Shown here one piece after another: positions 14,105-14,904 of a stretch of DNA of 14,904 bases; position 1 is the first letter of the stretch; each line of letters starts with the position of its first letter. The notes under the pieces were generated by a model. The model made no database searches and had not been told where the DNA came from. It saw only the letters and a program-made list of their open reading frames with translations. The position numbers and the translations under genes are program-made. This DNA comes from Anaerolineae bacterium. GTDB taxonomy: Bacteria; Chloroflexota; Anaerolineae; 4572-78; J111. Location of the stretch: the NCBI GenBank assembly GCA_020433785.1, contig JAGRCC010000126.1, forward strand, positions 1 through 14,904, written 5' to 3'.

Positions 14105-14904
14105 TTAGACATAACCTAGATCATGCGCGGCCCGGGTCAACTCATCGCGGAATTTGGGGTGGGCGATGTTGATGAGCTCTTGCACGCGCTGGTGGATGGT
14201 TTTACCGTGCAGCGAGGCCACCCCATACTCGGTCACGATGTAATGGACATCGTTGCGGGTGGTGGTCACCCCGGCCCCTTCCGACAGGATAGGCACGATG
14301 CGGCTGACCGTCTCATCGCGCGTGGTTGAAGGGAATGCGATGATCGGCAGGCCGCCTTTGGAGCGGGCCGCGCCACGCACAAAGTCCACCTGGCCGCCCA
14401 CGCCGCTGTAAAAACGAGTGCCGATGGAGTCGGCGCAGACTTGACCGGTCAGGTCAACCTGGATGGCCGAGTTGATCGAAACCATTTTGTCGTTCTTGGC
14501 GATGTTGAACGGATCGTTCACGTAATCGGTTGGGTGAAGTTCGATAATCGGGTTATTGTTAACAAAATCATACAGCCGTTTCGATCCAAACAGGAAACCG
14601 GCCACCATCTTACCCGGATGGAACGTTTTCTGAGCGCAGGTGATTACCCCGGCCTCGACCATATCGATGACCCCATCGGAAAACAGTTCGGTGTGAATGC
14701 CTAAATCCTTGTGGTTGCCCAGATTCTGCAAAACCGCATCGGGAATGCTGCCGATGCCCATTTGTAGCGTAGCCCCATCCGGAATCATCTCGGCGATGTA
14801 CTGGCCGATCATCATGTGCTCTTCCGAAGCACCACCCTGCGGCGCTTCCGGCAGCGGATAGTCGGTTTCGATGATATGGGTCAGGCGGCTGACGTGAATG
14901 AAGC
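14105..14904 (-). CDS. acetyl-CoA hydrolase/4-hydroxybutyrate CoA-transferase family, C-terminal part
   Basis: The visible 265 residues are the C-terminal part of a CoA-transferase that moves CoA between acyl groups such as acetate, butyrate, succinate or 4-hydroxybutyrate. The gene's 5' end lies beyond the right edge. The frame stays open from the edge through the in-frame ATG at 14815, with family-like sequence on both sides, so that ATG is internal. IHTELFSDG includes the family's catalytic glutamate (visible residue 72), and SGVGGQVDFVRGA (167-179) is a conserved glycine-rich CoA-binding segment. The C-terminus, with TEYGVASLHGKT and a short Arg/His-rich end, is complete. It should work in the cytosol in fermentation or acyl-CoA recycling. 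The precise substrate cannot be decided; 4-hydroxybutyrate or acetyl-CoA types fit best. A terminator follows. Confidence 0.88.
   Translation of the reverse strand, partial: FIHVSRLTHIIETDYPLPEAPQGGASEEHMMIGQYIAEMIPDGATLQMGIGSIPDAVLQNLGNHKDLGIHTELFSDGVIDMVEAGVITCAQKTFHPGKMVAGFLFGSKRLYDFVNNNPIIELHPTDYVNDPFNIAKNDKMVSINSAIQVDLTGQVCADSIGTRFYSGVGGQVDFVRGAARSKGGLPIIAFPSTTRDETVSRIVPILSEGAGVTTTRNDVHYIVTEYGVASLHGKTIHQRVQELINIAHPKFRDELTRAAHDLGYV

Noticed and set aside
14105..14815. CoA-transferase gene starting at the ATG at 14815
   Set aside because: The frame is open to the window edge and upstream residues fit the family, so this ATG is internal.

Overview
The window most resembles a chromosomal segment of a Chloroflexota (Anaerolineae-like) bacterium. 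This is inferred from gene content and not proven: a large SARP/BTAD-type ATPase regulator, an LPXTG-type surface protein with DUF11-like repeats, a fused CdaA/YbbR diadenylate cyclase and a moderately GC-rich sequence. No tRNA, rRNA, CRISPR array, transposase or phage gene is visible. Nine protein genes are supported, one of them cut by the right edge.

Left part (1-5063). A gene-free leader holds a REP-like extragenic palindrome (101-193) and two near-identical 21-bp dyads whose centres are 42 bp apart (265 and 307). They precede a 1314-residue regulator that joins a winged-helix/BTAD module, an AAA-type ATPase, a helical TPR-like region and a complete family-5 peptide-binding-protein domain in one cytoplasmic chain. 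A convergent lipoprotein gene ends exactly where the regulator ends, with no base between the stop codons.

Middle part (5064-7330). A 366-bp divergent intergenic region with promoter-like elements and an 18-bp palindrome leads into a secreted two-repeat surface protein ending in LPETG, a membrane helix and a basic tail. Next is a stand-alone receiver-domain protein with a good sigma70-type promoter, three 11-bp direct repeats upstream and a strong intrinsic terminator downstream.

Central cluster (7360-12298). A promoter with a perfect TTGACA -35 box, flanked by palindromes, leads to three same-strand genes: a double-headed adenylate kinase (two complete kinase domains in one chain), an MscS-type mechanosensitive channel, and a fusion of the diadenylate cyclase CdaA with its usually separate partner CdaR. 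Adenine-nucleotide balance, turgor-gated efflux and c-di-AMP synthesis are thus side by side, which suggests an osmotic or energy-stress module. An 88-bp nested inverted repeat lies between the kinase and channel genes.

Right part (12304-14904, minus strand). A DinB-like four-helix-bundle protein is followed at 54 bp by a fusion of a gamma-glutamylcyclotransferase-like domain with a pyridoxamine-phosphate-oxidase-like flavin-binding domain. Beyond an intergenic region with two palindromic elements, one of them a minus-strand terminator, lies the C-terminal part of an acetyl-CoA hydrolase/4-hydroxybutyrate CoA-transferase family gene that runs off the window.

The strongest candidates for something new are the two fusion proteins (regulator plus peptide-binding protein, and CdaA plus CdaR in a kinase-channel-cyclase cluster) and the paired operator-like dyads.
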